Shown: positions 4,105 through 12,976, counted from the first letter of the stretch. The stretch: DNA of 17,017 bases from JALOOB01 sp964387985 (GCA_964387985.1 CAYLZG010000094.1:1-17017), one strand, 5' to 3'. The notes: generated by a model not told the origin, from the letters alone. A program made the numbers and translations.

Positions 4105-5724
4105 ATGAGCGCACTCCTCGCCGAGCAGATGCTCGTCCTCTTCGCGATCCTTGCCATTGGCTCGTGGCTCGGCGGCCTGGCCTGGCGCGGGGTGTCGCTG
4201 GGAACTGCTGCGGTCTTCTTCGTCGGCCTGGCCTTCGGCCACTTCGGGCTGACCATTCCCAAGCCTGTGATGGACCTGGGCCTGCTGCTCTTCGTCTACG
4301 CGGTCGGGCTGCAGGCCGGCCCGCGCTTTTTCCGCACCTTCAAGCGGCAGGGCCGCGAGTTTGTGATCGTGTCCCTGGCCGCCCTCCTGGCCGCGGGCCT
4401 GGTGACCGTGCTGCTCGCCCGGTTGATGGGCTACTCATACGCACTGGCTGCAGGCATGTTCACCGGCGCGGTGACCAACACTCCCGCGCTGGCCGGCGCG
4501 ATCGACGCAGTCGGCCGGATGGATGCGGAGATGGCCGCGACGGTCTCGGTCGGCTATGGCATCGCGTATCCGTTCAGCATCGTGGGCGTGACCCTGCTGG
4601 TTTCGTTCCTGCCCAAGCTGCTGCGACGGCCGGTCAAGCAGGCGGAAACAGATTGGATGGCGAGCCAGGCCGGCGAGCAGCCGCTGCTGGCCAAGAGGCA
4701 GTTCAAGGTCACCAACGCCAACCTGGAGGGCAAGCGGCTGGGCGAACTCGACACCCACCGGGTCAGCCACGTGAATATCTCGCGCATCCAGCAGGAGGGG
4801 AAGGTCGTTGCGGGCACGCCCGACGTGGTGCTCCATGTGGGCGACATCGTGCTTGCGGTGGGTGCTGAGGGTGAGCTGGAAAAGCTGAGGCTGCTGATCG
4901 GTGAGGAAGTCCATGTGCCGATGGAAGCCAGCCTGCAGACCCTCGCGCGCGAGATGCACGTCACCGAGACGAAGCTGGCGGGCAAGCGGCTGATGGACCT
5001 GCACGTGCTGGAAAACTACGGGGTCGTGATCACGCGCATCCGACGGGCGGGCGTCGAACTTGCGCCGGTGGGCACCAGCACGCTGGAGCTGGGCGACACC
5101 CTGCGGGTCGTCGGTGATGCGGCGGCGCTCGATGAGTTCGCCCGTCTCGTCAGCAAGGACGTGCGCAAGATCGAAGAGACCAACATGGTCCCATTCCTCA
5201 TCGGCATCCTGCTGGGCATTCTGGTGGGGCTGGTGCCGGTCCCGCTGGGAGGAGGCATATCGATCAAGCTGGGCGCCGCAGGCGGTGCGCTGATCGTCAG
5301 CCTGCTGTTGGGCCACTTCGGCAGGGTGGGACCGTTCCGTGTATACGTACCGGCCGCGGCCAGGAATATCTCGCGCGAGCTGGGGCTGATGCTTTTCCTG
5401 GGCGGCGCAGGCGCCAATGCCGGCACGCAGCTTGCGAAGGTGGTGCAGGCGCAGGGCGCCGGTGTCTTCCTGGCAGGAGCTGCGATCACGCTCACTGCGA
5501 CGGTCGTCACCATCATCGTGACGCACCTGCTCTACCGGATGAACCTGCTGTCGGTGATGGGCCTGACCGCGGGCGTGATGACCAACCCGCCCGCGCTGGC
5601 GGCCGCAGAAAACCAGACGACGACCGGGGTGCCCGCGGTGACTTATGCCAGCGCGTTTCCGGTGGTGCTGATCTTCAAGATCCTGCTGGCACAGGTGTTG
5701 GTGCAGCTACTGCGTTTATTCTAG
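4105..5724 (+). CDS. AspT/YbjL-type transporter with two RCK_C domains
   Basis: 539 residues, typical length for the aspartate:alanine antiporter (AAEx, TC 2.A.81) family. The architecture is hydrophobic repeat 1 (residues 1-172), a soluble middle (about 195-350), and hydrophobic repeat 2 (362-539). Each repeat carries the family signature: FTGAVTNTPALAGA (119-132) and GVMTNPPALAAAENQT (490-505). The middle contains two RCK_C/TrkA_C-like domains, each with the pattern L-x-G-K-R-L-x-x-L followed by a strand ending G-D-x-L/V-x-V-V/G-x-x-x-x-L (about 207-264 and 291-346), likely sensing a ligand. The substrate is not known; family members exchange amino or dicarboxylic acids or remain orphans. 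Start at ATG 4105. Own promoter; monocistronic, since the next gene converges from the right 37 nt away. Confidence 0.88.
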   Translation: MSALLAEQMLVLFAILAIGSWLGGLAWRGVSLGTAAVFFVGLAFGHFGLTIPKPVMDLGLLLFVYAVGLQAGPRFFRTFKRQGREFVIVSLAALLAAGLVTVLLARLMGYSYALAAGMFTGAVTNTPALAGAIDAVGRMDAEMAATVSVGYGIAYPFSIVGVTLLVSFLPKLLRRPVKQAETDWMASQAGEQPLLAKRQFKVTNANLEGKRLGELDTHRVSHVNISRIQQEGKVVAGTPDVVLHVGDIVLAVGAEGELEKLRLLIGEEVHVPMEASLQTLAREMHVTETKLAGKRLMDLHVLENYGVVITRIRRAGVELAPVGTSTLELGDTLRVVGDAAALDEFARLVSKDVRKIEETNMVPFLIGILLGILVGLVPVPLGGGISIKLGAAGGALIVSLLLGHFGRVGPFRVYVPAAARNISRELGLMLFLGGAGANAGTQLAKVVQAQGAGVFLAGAAITLTATVVTIIVTHLLYRMNLLSVMGLTAGVMTNPPALAAAENQTTTGVPAVTYASAFPVVLIFKILLAQVLVQLLRLF

Positions 5725-5761
5725 CGCGGTCCGGGCGGCGCTGCGCCGGCAGGCAGGAGGA

Positions 5762-7027
5762 TCATTGCTGGGCTTCCTGGCTGTCGACCTCCCGAATCAA
5801 TTCCTCGCCAACCTGGAGCAACACCTGGCCGCGGCCAGGATCGACGTTGCGCGTCTGAAGGTAACTCTCCAGCATCTGGGCAGGGGTCAGCGCCTCGATT
5901 GAGATGCCGCCAAGCCGGCCGCGCGGCAGGCGCTGGACATCGCGCTGGATCGCGGCGATGTCGTAGGCATCCTTCAAGGCCAGCTTGATATCCCGGTCGA
6001 CCAGGAGCGACTCCTGGGCCTCGTCCAGCACGACCCGCAGCCTCACCACGGTCTGGGACAGGTCGCCGGCAGCCGCGATGCGCTCGGCGACTTGCGCGGT
6101 GGGATTCTCGGCCCCCTGCACGTTGACCTCGATCGTGCGGAACGTCCGGGCCGCCCGGCGATGTTTCTCCCGGAAATGCCAGATCGTCTGCGCCTCGCCG
6201 AGGGTCGCGACCACCCACCCTTTCGGCTCGCGCTCCTCTCCGAAGTCGATGCGCTCGGGGCTGCCGCTGAAAATGATGGGCGGCTGCAGGTCGTGGTTCA
6301 GGCTCTGGTGCTTGTGGATGTGGCCGAGCGCCACGTAGCGCCAGACCGGATCGGCCAGCGCGGCTCCCCGGTCGACCGCTACATCGCGGCCCACCATGAT
6401 GTTCCGCTCAGATCCGTGGCTGGCCTCGTCCACGCTGAAGTGGCCCACGAGGATGGCAGGCGTGTCCGCATCCTGCCGGGCCTGGTCTGCCAGGGTCATG
6501 ATGCGGCTGGTCAGCCGTTCGCTCAGCAGCCGGTCCAGCTCATCCACGCTCTTGCCCTCGGCCTCTTCCCTCGCGATGTGATCCTGCCGAAGCGGATACG
6601 GCGCGGTCGCCACCTGCAGGTGCTGGCCGCGGCGGCAGGTGATGGTCCGCACCGCGTAGTCCGCGCCGACGTACACATTGGGCACGCTCAGCGTGTCGAA
6701 GATGCTGATCGAGGTGGCGCGGCGCTGCACGGGCGGCAGGTCGTGGTTGCCCACCAGCAGCACCACGGGCACGCCCGCATCCGCGAGCCGCTTGATGCGC
6801 CGCGCGAACTCCCGCTGGAAGGTGGGATTGGGATCGCGCATCTTGTATGCGTCACCCGCAAACACGAACAGATCGATGTCCTCTTCGATGGCATAGTCGA
6901 TCATGTCGGTCAGCCGGCGCAGGAAGTCCATCACGCGACCGTGGATGCCCGTCTCGGGGTCCATCCGGCCGTAGTTTTCCATGCCGATGTGCAGATCGGC
7001 AGTATGGAGCAGCTTGATCGGTTGCAT
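5762..7027 (-). CDS. Mre11/SbcD-like DNA repair exonuclease
   Basis: 421 residues. All metallophosphoesterase motifs are present: Asp11 and His13 in HTADLHIG, Asp59 in VFAGDAYK, Asn94-His95-Asp96 in LVGNHDLP, His196 in VGHFSVD, and His236/His238 in LGHIHKH. The catalytic domain covers about 1-260; the rest is a capping/partner-binding region ending in a charged tail. Mre11/SbcD nucleases process DNA double-strand ends, normally with the Rad50/SbcC ATPase. No Rad50 gene is visible in the window: this is the last gene of the operon and a convergent gene follows. I chose the ATG at 7027 because family members begin just before K-L-L-H-T-A-D-L-H. A TTG at 7048, overlapping the herA stop codon, is an alternative that adds 7 residues. 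Confidence 0.9.
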   Translation of the reverse strand: MQPIKLLHTADLHIGMENYGRMDPETGIHGRVMDFLRRLTDMIDYAIEEDIDLFVFAGDAYKMRDPNPTFQREFARRIKRLADAGVPVVLLVGNHDLPPVQRRATSISIFDTLSVPNVYVGADYAVRTITCRRGQHLQVATAPYPLRQDHIAREEAEGKSVDELDRLLSERLTSRIMTLADQARQDADTPAILVGHFSVDEASHGSERNIMVGRDVAVDRGAALADPVWRYVALGHIHKHQSLNHDLQPPIIFSGSPERIDFGEEREPKGWVVATLGEAQTIWHFREKHRRAARTFRTIEVNVQGAENPTAQVAERIAAAGDLSQTVVRLRVVLDEAQESLLVDRDIKLALKDAYDIAAIQRDVQRLPRGRLGGISIEALTPAQMLESYLQTRNVDPGRGQVLLQVGEELIREVDSQEAQQ

Positions 7028-7044
7028 ATCAGTTTTCGAGATTC

Positions 7045-8823
7045 TCAATCGAACCCGGCAAAATCCGGGTTGCGGCCGGTCCGCTTGTCGAGATCCTGCA
7101 GGTCGACGGCGCGGCCGTCTGCGTCCCGGAAGCCCATTGCCTTGTAGAAATCGAGGTCGTAGCGCCGCGTCTGCACGACGACCGGCATCGGCACCGCGTG
7201 GCCCAGGATGAGCGCCTGCTCCCGGGTGTCGAGCCTGGCAAGCACCTCTTTCAGCCCGCCAGACCCGCTGACGCCGGACAGGACCGCCTTGATGTCGCTC
7301 TCATCGTCCAGCAGCATGGTCACACGCGTGCCGATCTGCGACATGACCTCCGAATCGATGCCCGAGGGGCGCTGGTCCACGATGAACAGCGTCACGTTGT
7401 ACTTGCGCAGCTCACGCGCGATCGTTCCGAAGATGGTGTTCGGAGCAACGGTCGGGTCGAGGAACTTGTGCGCCTCCTCGATGGTGATGACCAGGGGGTG
7501 GGGCTCCTTGCCCCCCTTTCCGAAGGACTCCTCTTTCTCCTTGACGTACTGCTTATGGATGCGCCGGGTGAGGAAGTTCGCGACCAGGATGTACGCGCTC
7601 AGGTCAGAGCCGTAACGGCCGAACTCCAGCACTACGTGCTTGCGCTCTTTGATGTACTGCAGGATGCGTCCGACCGAGTCATCCTGTGCCTTGGGCTTCA
7701 GGAACGAGTAAAGGCGCATGCGCTCGAATCGGCGGCGCAGCGCAGCAAGGGTCTGCTGGCCCTGGCCCAGGTCTTCTGCCAGCGCCTTGAGACCGCGCAC
7801 TTCCTTGCCCGTTTCGGGGTCGAAGTCGCCGTACGCATCGACCCAGGCGTCGTCGAGGAAGTTCTTGAGCCAGTCGCGGCCGAACTTGCGGAAGAGTGCG
7901 TAGACCGCGCCGATCTGCGGCTCGCTCAGGTTGAGGAGCCCTGCGAGCATCTCCAGGTCCTCCGGTTCGACCTGATCTTGGCCGATCGTAACGGTGAAGT
8001 CCGGGTTGGATCCGCGGCGCCGCGACGAGTCATCGTCCAGCGTGAAGATGCTGACCCGGCCCGGGAAGATCTGCTTGAGCCCCTTGACCCGGCTGATGTC
8101 CTCCGAGCTGCCCTCCCAGCCGTACTCATTGTGCATGTCGAAGATCAGGTTGACCGCGACGTTCTCCCTGATGACGCCTGCCAGCAGCAGCCGCGAGAGG
8201 AAGGTCTTGCCGGTGCCTGACTTGCCGAAGACGCCCGACGAGCGTTCCACCAGCCGTTCCAGGTTGAGCGTGATCTTGACGTTCTCCATGTCCAGCGGCG
8301 CGCCGATATGGAAGAAGTGCACGTCCTTTGCGCCCACCTTGCGCTCGCCCTCGGGACCGAAGACCTGGTCGACCTCCTCCTGGCTGGCCGTCGAGACAGG
8401 TGTGAAGTGCTCCGGAATCGTCTTGACCGGCTTAGGCTCGGCTGAGTCGTTCTCCAGGATCAGGAGAGGACTGAGATGGACCGTTCCGTAGGTCGTCGTG
8501 CCCCGGTAGATCTCCGCGATGAACGGGTCCGAGTAATCGGGGGGCTGTTTGGCCACATCCGGATTGGTCGTATCCAGCGCAACATCGGTGACCATGCAGA
8601 AGAAGCGCCGGCTGCGCCCGCGCGCGACGACATACCGGCCCACGGCCAGCTCTTCGATGGAAACGGCCCGGTCGAGCCGGACTGCCAGCCCTTCGGATAG
8701 CGATCCCCCGATGACGACCCCGAGCTGCTCGCGAGCGGCGGCGATTGCCTGGCGCTCGGAGACTTCTTCGTTCCGCGACTTCAGGTCATCGAATGAGATG
8801 TCCGTATCGATTGGGTTGTTCAT
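7045..8823 (-). CDS. herA: HerA-type DNA translocase/helicase
   Basis: 592 residues. The N-terminal ~38-125 is beta-rich with G-R-Y-V-V-A-R-G and G-T-V-H-L-S-P, fitting a HAS barrel. An FtsK/HerA-type ATPase follows: Walker A GKSGTGKT (200-207), the HerA-specific IFDMHNEYG (227-235), Walker B LVITIEEAHKF (444-454), and VDQRPSGIDSEVMSQIGTRV (about 486-505), which carries the sensor and arginine-finger region. HerA forms hexamers that pump DNA and work with the NurA nuclease in end resection; nurA is four genes upstream in the same operon and the Mre11-like gene follows directly. Known HerA proteins are about 500-600 residues, so this one is full length. The ATG at 8823 has only a weak Shine-Dalgarno (TCAGG immediately before it). 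Confidence 0.92.
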   Translation of the reverse strand: MNNPIDTDISFDDLKSRNEEVSERQAIAAAREQLGVVIGGSLSEGLAVRLDRAVSIEELAVGRYVVARGRSRRFFCMVTDVALDTTNPDVAKQPPDYSDPFIAEIYRGTTTYGTVHLSPLLILENDSAEPKPVKTIPEHFTPVSTASQEEVDQVFGPEGERKVGAKDVHFFHIGAPLDMENVKITLNLERLVERSSGVFGKSGTGKTFLSRLLLAGVIRENVAVNLIFDMHNEYGWEGSSEDISRVKGLKQIFPGRVSIFTLDDDSSRRRGSNPDFTVTIGQDQVEPEDLEMLAGLLNLSEPQIGAVYALFRKFGRDWLKNFLDDAWVDAYGDFDPETGKEVRGLKALAEDLGQGQQTLAALRRRFERMRLYSFLKPKAQDDSVGRILQYIKERKHVVLEFGRYGSDLSAYILVANFLTRRIHKQYVKEKEESFGKGGKEPHPLVITIEEAHKFLDPTVAPNTIFGTIARELRKYNVTLFIVDQRPSGIDSEVMSQIGTRVTMLLDDESDIKAVLSGVSGSGGLKEVLARLDTREQALILGHAVPMPVVVQTRRYDLDFYKAMGFRDADGRAVDLQDLDKRTGRNPDFAGFD

Positions 8824-8845
8824 CCTGATTGGACCCCGTCTGCGT

Positions 8846-10348
8846 CTAGATCTCCCGGTACTTGTTCTCCAGGTAGCGGATATACGGCTCGATCGTCATC
8901 TCCCGTCCGGTCACGCGCTGCACCAGTTCTGCGGCAGTGAACTTGGAGCCGTGACGGTAGATGTCGTTGCGCAGCCACCCAAGCAGCACATCGAAGCGGC
9001 CCGCGCGCATCTCCGCCGGGATCTCGGGATGCGCCGCGAGCGCAGCTTCGTAGAACATGCCGCTCATGATGTTGCCCAGCGTGTAACCCTGGAAAGAGCC
9101 GCCGATGAATCCGGCGTACCAGTGAACATCCTGCATGCAGCCGTTCCTGTTGTTCGGCGGCTCGATGCCCAGATCGCTCTTGTAGCGCGCGTTCCAGGCG
9201 TCCGGCAGATCCTCGATCGCCAGCTTGCCCTCGAGCATGTCCAGCTCCAGGTCGAAGCGGATCATCACATGGAGGTTATAGGTCAGCTCATCCGCCTCGG
9301 TGCGGATGAGCGAGCGCTGAACCCTGTTGACTGCCCAGTGGAACGTCTCCAGCGATACACCGGATAGTTGCGCCGGGAAGATCGCCTGGGCCTTCGGGAA
9401 GAAATGCTCCCAGAAGTCGAGGCTGCGGCCAACGATGTTCTCCCACAGGCGTGACTGGCTTTCGTGCACCCCTGCAGATGTCCCCTGGCCCAGGGGGCTC
9501 GCGTCGAACGCGGGATCGATGCCTTGTTCGTACATCGCGTGCCCTGCTTCGTGGATCGTGCTGAAGAGCGCATAGGCGAGATCGTCTTCGGCGACGCGGG
9601 TGGTGATGCGGATATCCCCAGCTCCGAAGCTGGTGGTGAACGGGTGGGCCGTCTTGTCCAGCCGGCCGCGTTCGAAGTCGTAGCCGATCTGCCGCGCGAT
9701 ATCGAGGTTGAACTGCCACTGCTGGGCGTCGGGATAATGCTGGCGCAGGCAGGCGTCATCCGCCGGGGGCCGGGCGGTGACCCGGTCGACCATGGGCGCG
9801 AGCCGCGCGCGCAGCTCCGCAAAGAGGGGCCGGATCACCGCGGCAGTCATGCCGTAGTCGGCCTCGTCGATCAGGGGGTCCGCCACGTGGGCGAAGGGCG
9901 CGAAATGCTCGGCGTAGCGGCGACTCAGGTCCAGCGTCTTTTGGAGCATAGGGCGCACCCTGCCGAAGTCATTCTCCGGCCGGGCATGTTCCCAGGCTAC
10001 GTAGGACTCGTTCTGGTGGCTGGACAGCTCGGCGATGAATTGGGGTGGAACCTTGATCGCGCGCTCGTACTCGCGCCGCGCCACGCGGAGATACGCTGCG
10101 TCGTCATTGTCGTACGGCAGCGAGTCCGCGTAGGCCTGGAGCTCATCGAGGAGCCGGCCGTTCGCAGGGTCGATGAACCGTTCGTGGGCCAGCTGGGCCA
10201 GCAGTGCCTGCTGGCGTCCCCGTCCCTCTGCGCCACCGGGCGGCATGTAGGTCGTCTGGTCCCAATACAGGACGGACCCGGCATTGCGCAGGTCATAGAC
10301 ACCGGTCAGGCGTTGCTTCAGTTCCTGTAGCTTGTGTTCGTTCATCAT
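8846..10348 (-). CDS. M32-family metallocarboxypeptidase (thermostable carboxypeptidase Taq type)
   Basis: 500 residues, the normal length for the family. The zinc site HEAGH (266-270) lies in TIHEAGHAMYEQG. HESQSR (295-300) provides the third ligand region. FERGRLDKTAHPFTT (225-239) and IRTEADELTYNLHV are further conserved blocks. These enzymes are cytosolic and remove C-terminal amino acids from peptides with broad specificity. The start codon overlaps the upstream SDR stop as ATGA (10345-10348), so the two are translationally coupled. A second ATG follows immediately. The gene sits inside the DNA-repair operon with no obvious functional link; it may just be carried along or recycle peptides under stress (inference). 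Confidence 0.92.
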   Translation of the reverse strand: MMNEHKLQELKQRLTGVYDLRNAGSVLYWDQTTYMPPGGAEGRGRQQALLAQLAHERFIDPANGRLLDELQAYADSLPYDNDDAAYLRVARREYERAIKVPPQFIAELSSHQNESYVAWEHARPENDFGRVRPMLQKTLDLSRRYAEHFAPFAHVADPLIDEADYGMTAAVIRPLFAELRARLAPMVDRVTARPPADDACLRQHYPDAQQWQFNLDIARQIGYDFERGRLDKTAHPFTTSFGAGDIRITTRVAEDDLAYALFSTIHEAGHAMYEQGIDPAFDASPLGQGTSAGVHESQSRLWENIVGRSLDFWEHFFPKAQAIFPAQLSGVSLETFHWAVNRVQRSLIRTEADELTYNLHVMIRFDLELDMLEGKLAIEDLPDAWNARYKSDLGIEPPNNRNGCMQDVHWYAGFIGGSFQGYTLGNIMSGMFYEAALAAHPEIPAEMRAGRFDVLLGWLRNDIYRHGSKFTAAELVQRVTGREMTIEPYIRYLENKYREI

Positions 10349-11130
10349 TCCGTCTTTCTATGGGCGGTCGTGGCCGTGGCCTGGGCCGACGCCAGGATCA
10401 GGATGTCCTGGATGTTGACGTGCGGCGGCCGCGTGACCGCCCAAACGATCGCGTCGGCCACATCTTCCGGCGATAGGGGCTGCAGCCCCTGGTAAACCTT
10501 CTTGGCCTGCTCCTCGTCGCCATGGAAGCGCACGACGCTGAACTCAGTCTCGACCATGCCCGGTTCGACGTTCGTGACGCGCACGCCGCTTCCCAGCAGG
10601 TCGATCTTCAATGCGCGGCTGAGCATCGCAACCGCGGCCTTGGTGCTGCAATAAACGGTTCCGCCCGCATAGGGATCGCGGCCCGCCACTGACCCGATGT
10701 TGACCACATGGCCGTGTCCCCGCTCGACCATGCCGGGCAGGATGGCGCGCGTGACATAGAGCAGACCTTTGATGTTCGTGTCAACCATCTCATCCCAATC
10801 CTGGGTGCTGCCCGCGTGCAGCGGATTGAGCCCGCGCGACAGGCCTGCGTTGTTGACCAGCACCTCGACCGCGCGCCATTCCGGGGGTAAGCTCCCGAAA
10901 GCGGCCGTCACGGCTTCCTGATCCCGCACATCCAGCTCGATGCACAGCGATTCTGTGCCGTGCAGCTCCTTCAGCTGGGCCCCGAGCTCCTCCAGCCGTT
11001 CGACACGCCGCGCGGCCAGGATCAGGCGCATGCCCTCCGCTGCCAACGCGCTGGCGCTGGCCATGCCGATGCCGGAGCTTGCTCCCGTGACAAGTGCGAT
11101 TTGACCGTCGAGCGACGTCTTCATTGACAT
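10345..11130 (-). CDS. Short-chain dehydrogenase/reductase (YdfG-like, NADP-type)
   Basis: 261 residues with a complete classical SDR set: the TGASSGIG cofactor loop (15-22), NNAG (93-96), catalytic Ser147, Tyr160 and Lys164 in SVAG...YCSTK, and the motif VEPGMVETEF after the active site. An Arg-Arg pair after the second strand (LAARRVERLEEL) favours NADP over NAD. The substrate is unknown; relatives reduce 3-hydroxy acids or small carbonyls. The start at ATG 11130 is supported by AGGAG (11139-11143) eight nt upstream; a second in-frame ATG occurs at 11124. The stop overlaps the carboxypeptidase start by 4 nt. It sits between the HAS-barrel-like gene (27 nt away) and the carboxypeptidase gene in the herA/nurA operon. 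Confidence 0.9.
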   Translation of the reverse strand: MSMKTSLDGQIALVTGASSGIGMASASALAAEGMRLILAARRVERLEELGAQLKELHGTESLCIELDVRDQEAVTAAFGSLPPEWRAVEVLVNNAGLSRGLNPLHAGSTQDWDEMVDTNIKGLLYVTRAILPGMVERGHGHVVNIGSVAGRDPYAGGTVYCSTKAAVAMLSRALKIDLLGSGVRVTNVEPGMVETEFSVVRFHGDEEQAKKVYQGLQPLSPEDVADAIVWAVTRPPHVNIQDILILASAQATATTAHRKTE

Positions 11131-11157
11131 AAAAATTACTCCTCGGAGAGAATGGTA

Positions 11158-11760
11158 TTAGCGCAATTGCCTGAGTATACCGTCCAGGCGGGTTAAGTCC
11201 AATGCCAATAGCCGGGCCAACTCCCGGCCCGCGCTGATCAGGTACTGCTCGCGTTCCAGGCGCGATGGCCGCGCCTCGCTCGCCATCCGCAGGGCCGCGA
11301 CGATGATCTGGTCCACGGGCGCGTCGATCTCGGGCAGCAGCAGCCTGATCCAGTCGTGCCGTTCGGTGAAGCGCACCCATTCCGCGTTGTTGCACGTGTG
11401 GATCTCGTCCAGGGTGCGGGGTGGCTGGGGGGGCAGGCGGTGAAAGACCGCGTTCTCATCGCCGTGCCCGACGATGATGACATCGACGACGATCGGCACT
11501 TGCCGCTTCTGGCGCTGGTCTTCGATGATTTCGGCACTTTCTACACCTGCCGCGACCAATTGGCGGACAAATGCGTCATCCTCGATGGTGACGTTGCACG
11601 TCAGCCCGTAGACGACGCGGCCGTTGCGGCCGGTCGCCTTCAGCAGCGCGCCGAGCTTCGGGGTCATCAGATCCTGCTCGGCGATCAGTTGGCGGCAGCC
11701 CACCGTAAAGGCGGATGTGCTGGCGCGCAAGACGCGCCCGACCGGGATTTGTTCGTCCAT
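11158..11760 (-). CDS. HAS-barrel-like protein, probable HerA/NurA partner
   Basis: 200 residues with no catalytic motif. The N-terminal ~60 residues (VGRVLRASTSAFTVGCRQL, then GALLKATGRNGRVVYGLTCNVTI) read like a HAS barrel, the small beta-barrel also found at the N-terminus of HerA and of F1-type ATPases. The C-terminal half is helical (LDEIHTC, then WVRFTERHDWIRLLLP, AALRM, LISAGRELARLLALDLTRLDGILRQL). From memory it resembles a cyanobacterial HAS-barrel-domain family; that is recollection, not a search. The ATG at 11760 lies one nt past the nurA stop, with AGGAAGG (11766-11772) inside the nurA end, so the two are almost certainly coupled. A structural role in the HerA-NurA machine is inferred. 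Confidence 0.7.
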   Translation of the reverse strand: MDEQIPVGRVLRASTSAFTVGCRQLIAEQDLMTPKLGALLKATGRNGRVVYGLTCNVTIEDDAFVRQLVAAGVESAEIIEDQRQKRQVPIVVDVIIVGHGDENAVFHRLPPQPPRTLDEIHTCNNAEWVRFTERHDWIRLLLPEIDAPVDQIIVAALRMASEARPSRLEREQYLISAGRELARLLALDLTRLDGILRQLR

Positions 11761-11761
11761 A

Positions 11762-12976
11762 TTACCTTCCTGAAGTGCGTCCGGTCAGGAGCTTGTTGCT
11801 GGCCTTGACCGAGATCTCGGGCATCATGCCGTTACGCAGCATGACCTGCATCAGCAGCCTGTCGAGCTCTGTCTTGTCGCTCTGGGTGACTACCGCCAGC
11901 TCATGAGCGCGCGCGAGCACATACGGATAGGCGGTGGGTTCGCAGTTGGCGTAGATGGCCGCTTGTGCCGCGTCGAGCCAGCCGGGCTGCGACGCGACCC
12001 AGCCGGGCATTTCGATGCGGGCGATGACCGATCGTTCGCCGCGATCCACGTGCGCGACATTCATGTAGGCAAACGCGATACGATCGCCGCCGGACCGTGC
12101 CTGGTACCGGTCGTTGGCATTCGTATAGGGTGTGAAAAGTCCGGTCCGTTCGCACGGCTCGAGGTCGCTGAAGAGGACGCGGTCCGTCAGGCCGAGGTAG
12201 CGTCCCCGGCGCAGCGCCTCTCGGGTGATCTTCTCGATGGGCAGGTTCAGGAGCTCGAGGATGCGCAGTACGAAAGCGCTGCCGGGTCGATCGACATAGC
12301 CGATCGGGATGGCATGGGCCTTGCGCAATCGGGCCAGTTGCGCGATAACGAAGTCGATTTCCTCGTTGATCCTGTCCGATCGCTGAGGATCGGGCCGCAG
12401 CCAGGGGAGCAGCGGTCCATCGACCAATGCGACGATGGGGGTGGAAAGGTCGCCGCCCAGGGCTTCACGTTCCTGCTCGGCCAATCGCGCAAGCGCTTCG
12501 ATCTCGCGACGGCTGCGCATCAGGCTGATGTCTTCGTTGCTGACGAGCTGGCCTTCGTCGTCGTAGACATCATCGTCTTCGAAATGAATCTCGGGTGCGC
12601 TGTCGGTGGCGGGCGCAAGACCTGACCCCTTGCGCAGCACGATCGTTCCCGTGTTAACAAGGTAATACGTCGTGATTGCATGCCGGTCCGGGAAGATCTG
12701 GCTGCCGTCTGCAGCGATGAGAGTGACCGGTGACGTCTGTGCGGCAACGCAGCGATGTTCGTCCAGCCGCTCGCCCAGGGGCTTGGCGCCGCGCCGCCAT
12801 TCGTCGATCTCGCGCGCTCTCTCGATCTTGCGAAGAAGTTCTTCGGTCACATGGGGTTGCGCACCCAGCAGTTGCCGGGCTTCAGCACCGCGCTTCTGTG
12901 CATCATCCTGGCGCTGCACGATCGTTTCGCCCATTGCGTCCACCTGAGAGGTCAGGCGGCTTAGTTCAAGGGTCAC
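11762..12976 (-). CDS. nurA: NurA-domain 5'-3' nuclease
   Basis: 404 residues. The NurA active-site pattern is visible: Asp90 in LIAADGSQIFPDRH, Asp186 in IVALVDGPLLPW, Asp229 in IGYVDRPGSAFVLRIL, and the final YPYVLARAHELAVVTQSDKTELD, whose His and Asp match the conserved C-terminal residues. The first ~75 residues form a charged helical extension. NurA is an Mn-dependent nuclease that works with the HerA translocase in double-strand-end resection; both are in this operon, as is an Mre11-like nuclease. The start is GTG at 12976, preceded by GGAGGA (12981-12986). It is the first gene after the promoter at 13012, so it is likely made in step with the other repair genes. Confidence 0.88.
   Translation of the reverse strand: MTLELSRLTSQVDAMGETIVQRQDDAQKRGAEARQLLGAQPHVTEELLRKIERAREIDEWRRGAKPLGERLDEHRCVAAQTSPVTLIAADGSQIFPDRHAITTYYLVNTGTIVLRKGSGLAPATDSAPEIHFEDDDVYDDEGQLVSNEDISLMRSRREIEALARLAEQEREALGGDLSTPIVALVDGPLLPWLRPDPQRSDRINEEIDFVIAQLARLRKAHAIPIGYVDRPGSAFVLRILELLNLPIEKITREALRRGRYLGLTDRVLFSDLEPCERTGLFTPYTNANDRYQARSGGDRIAFAYMNVAHVDRGERSVIARIEMPGWVASQPGWLDAAQAAIYANCEPTAYPYVLARAHELAVVTQSDKTELDRLLMQVMLRNGMMPEISVKASNKLLTGRTSGR

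Noticed and set aside
4435..5526. 363-codon open frame on the minus strand opposite the transporter
   Set aside because: His/Arg/Gln-rich shadow of a well-supported membrane protein gene.
5725..5761. Terminator between the convergent transporter and mre11-like genes
   Set aside because: Only a 5-bp stem (CGGCG/CGCCG) and no T-run; too weak to call.
6092..7147. Long open frame on the + strand opposite the mre11-like gene
   Set aside because: It lies entirely antisense to a gene with complete motifs, has no ribosome site and its translation resembles no family. It is a by-product of high GC content.
7198..8220. Long open frame on the + strand opposite herA
   Set aside because: Antisense to the conserved ATPase domain; no start signals and a low-complexity Arg/Asp/Val-rich translation.
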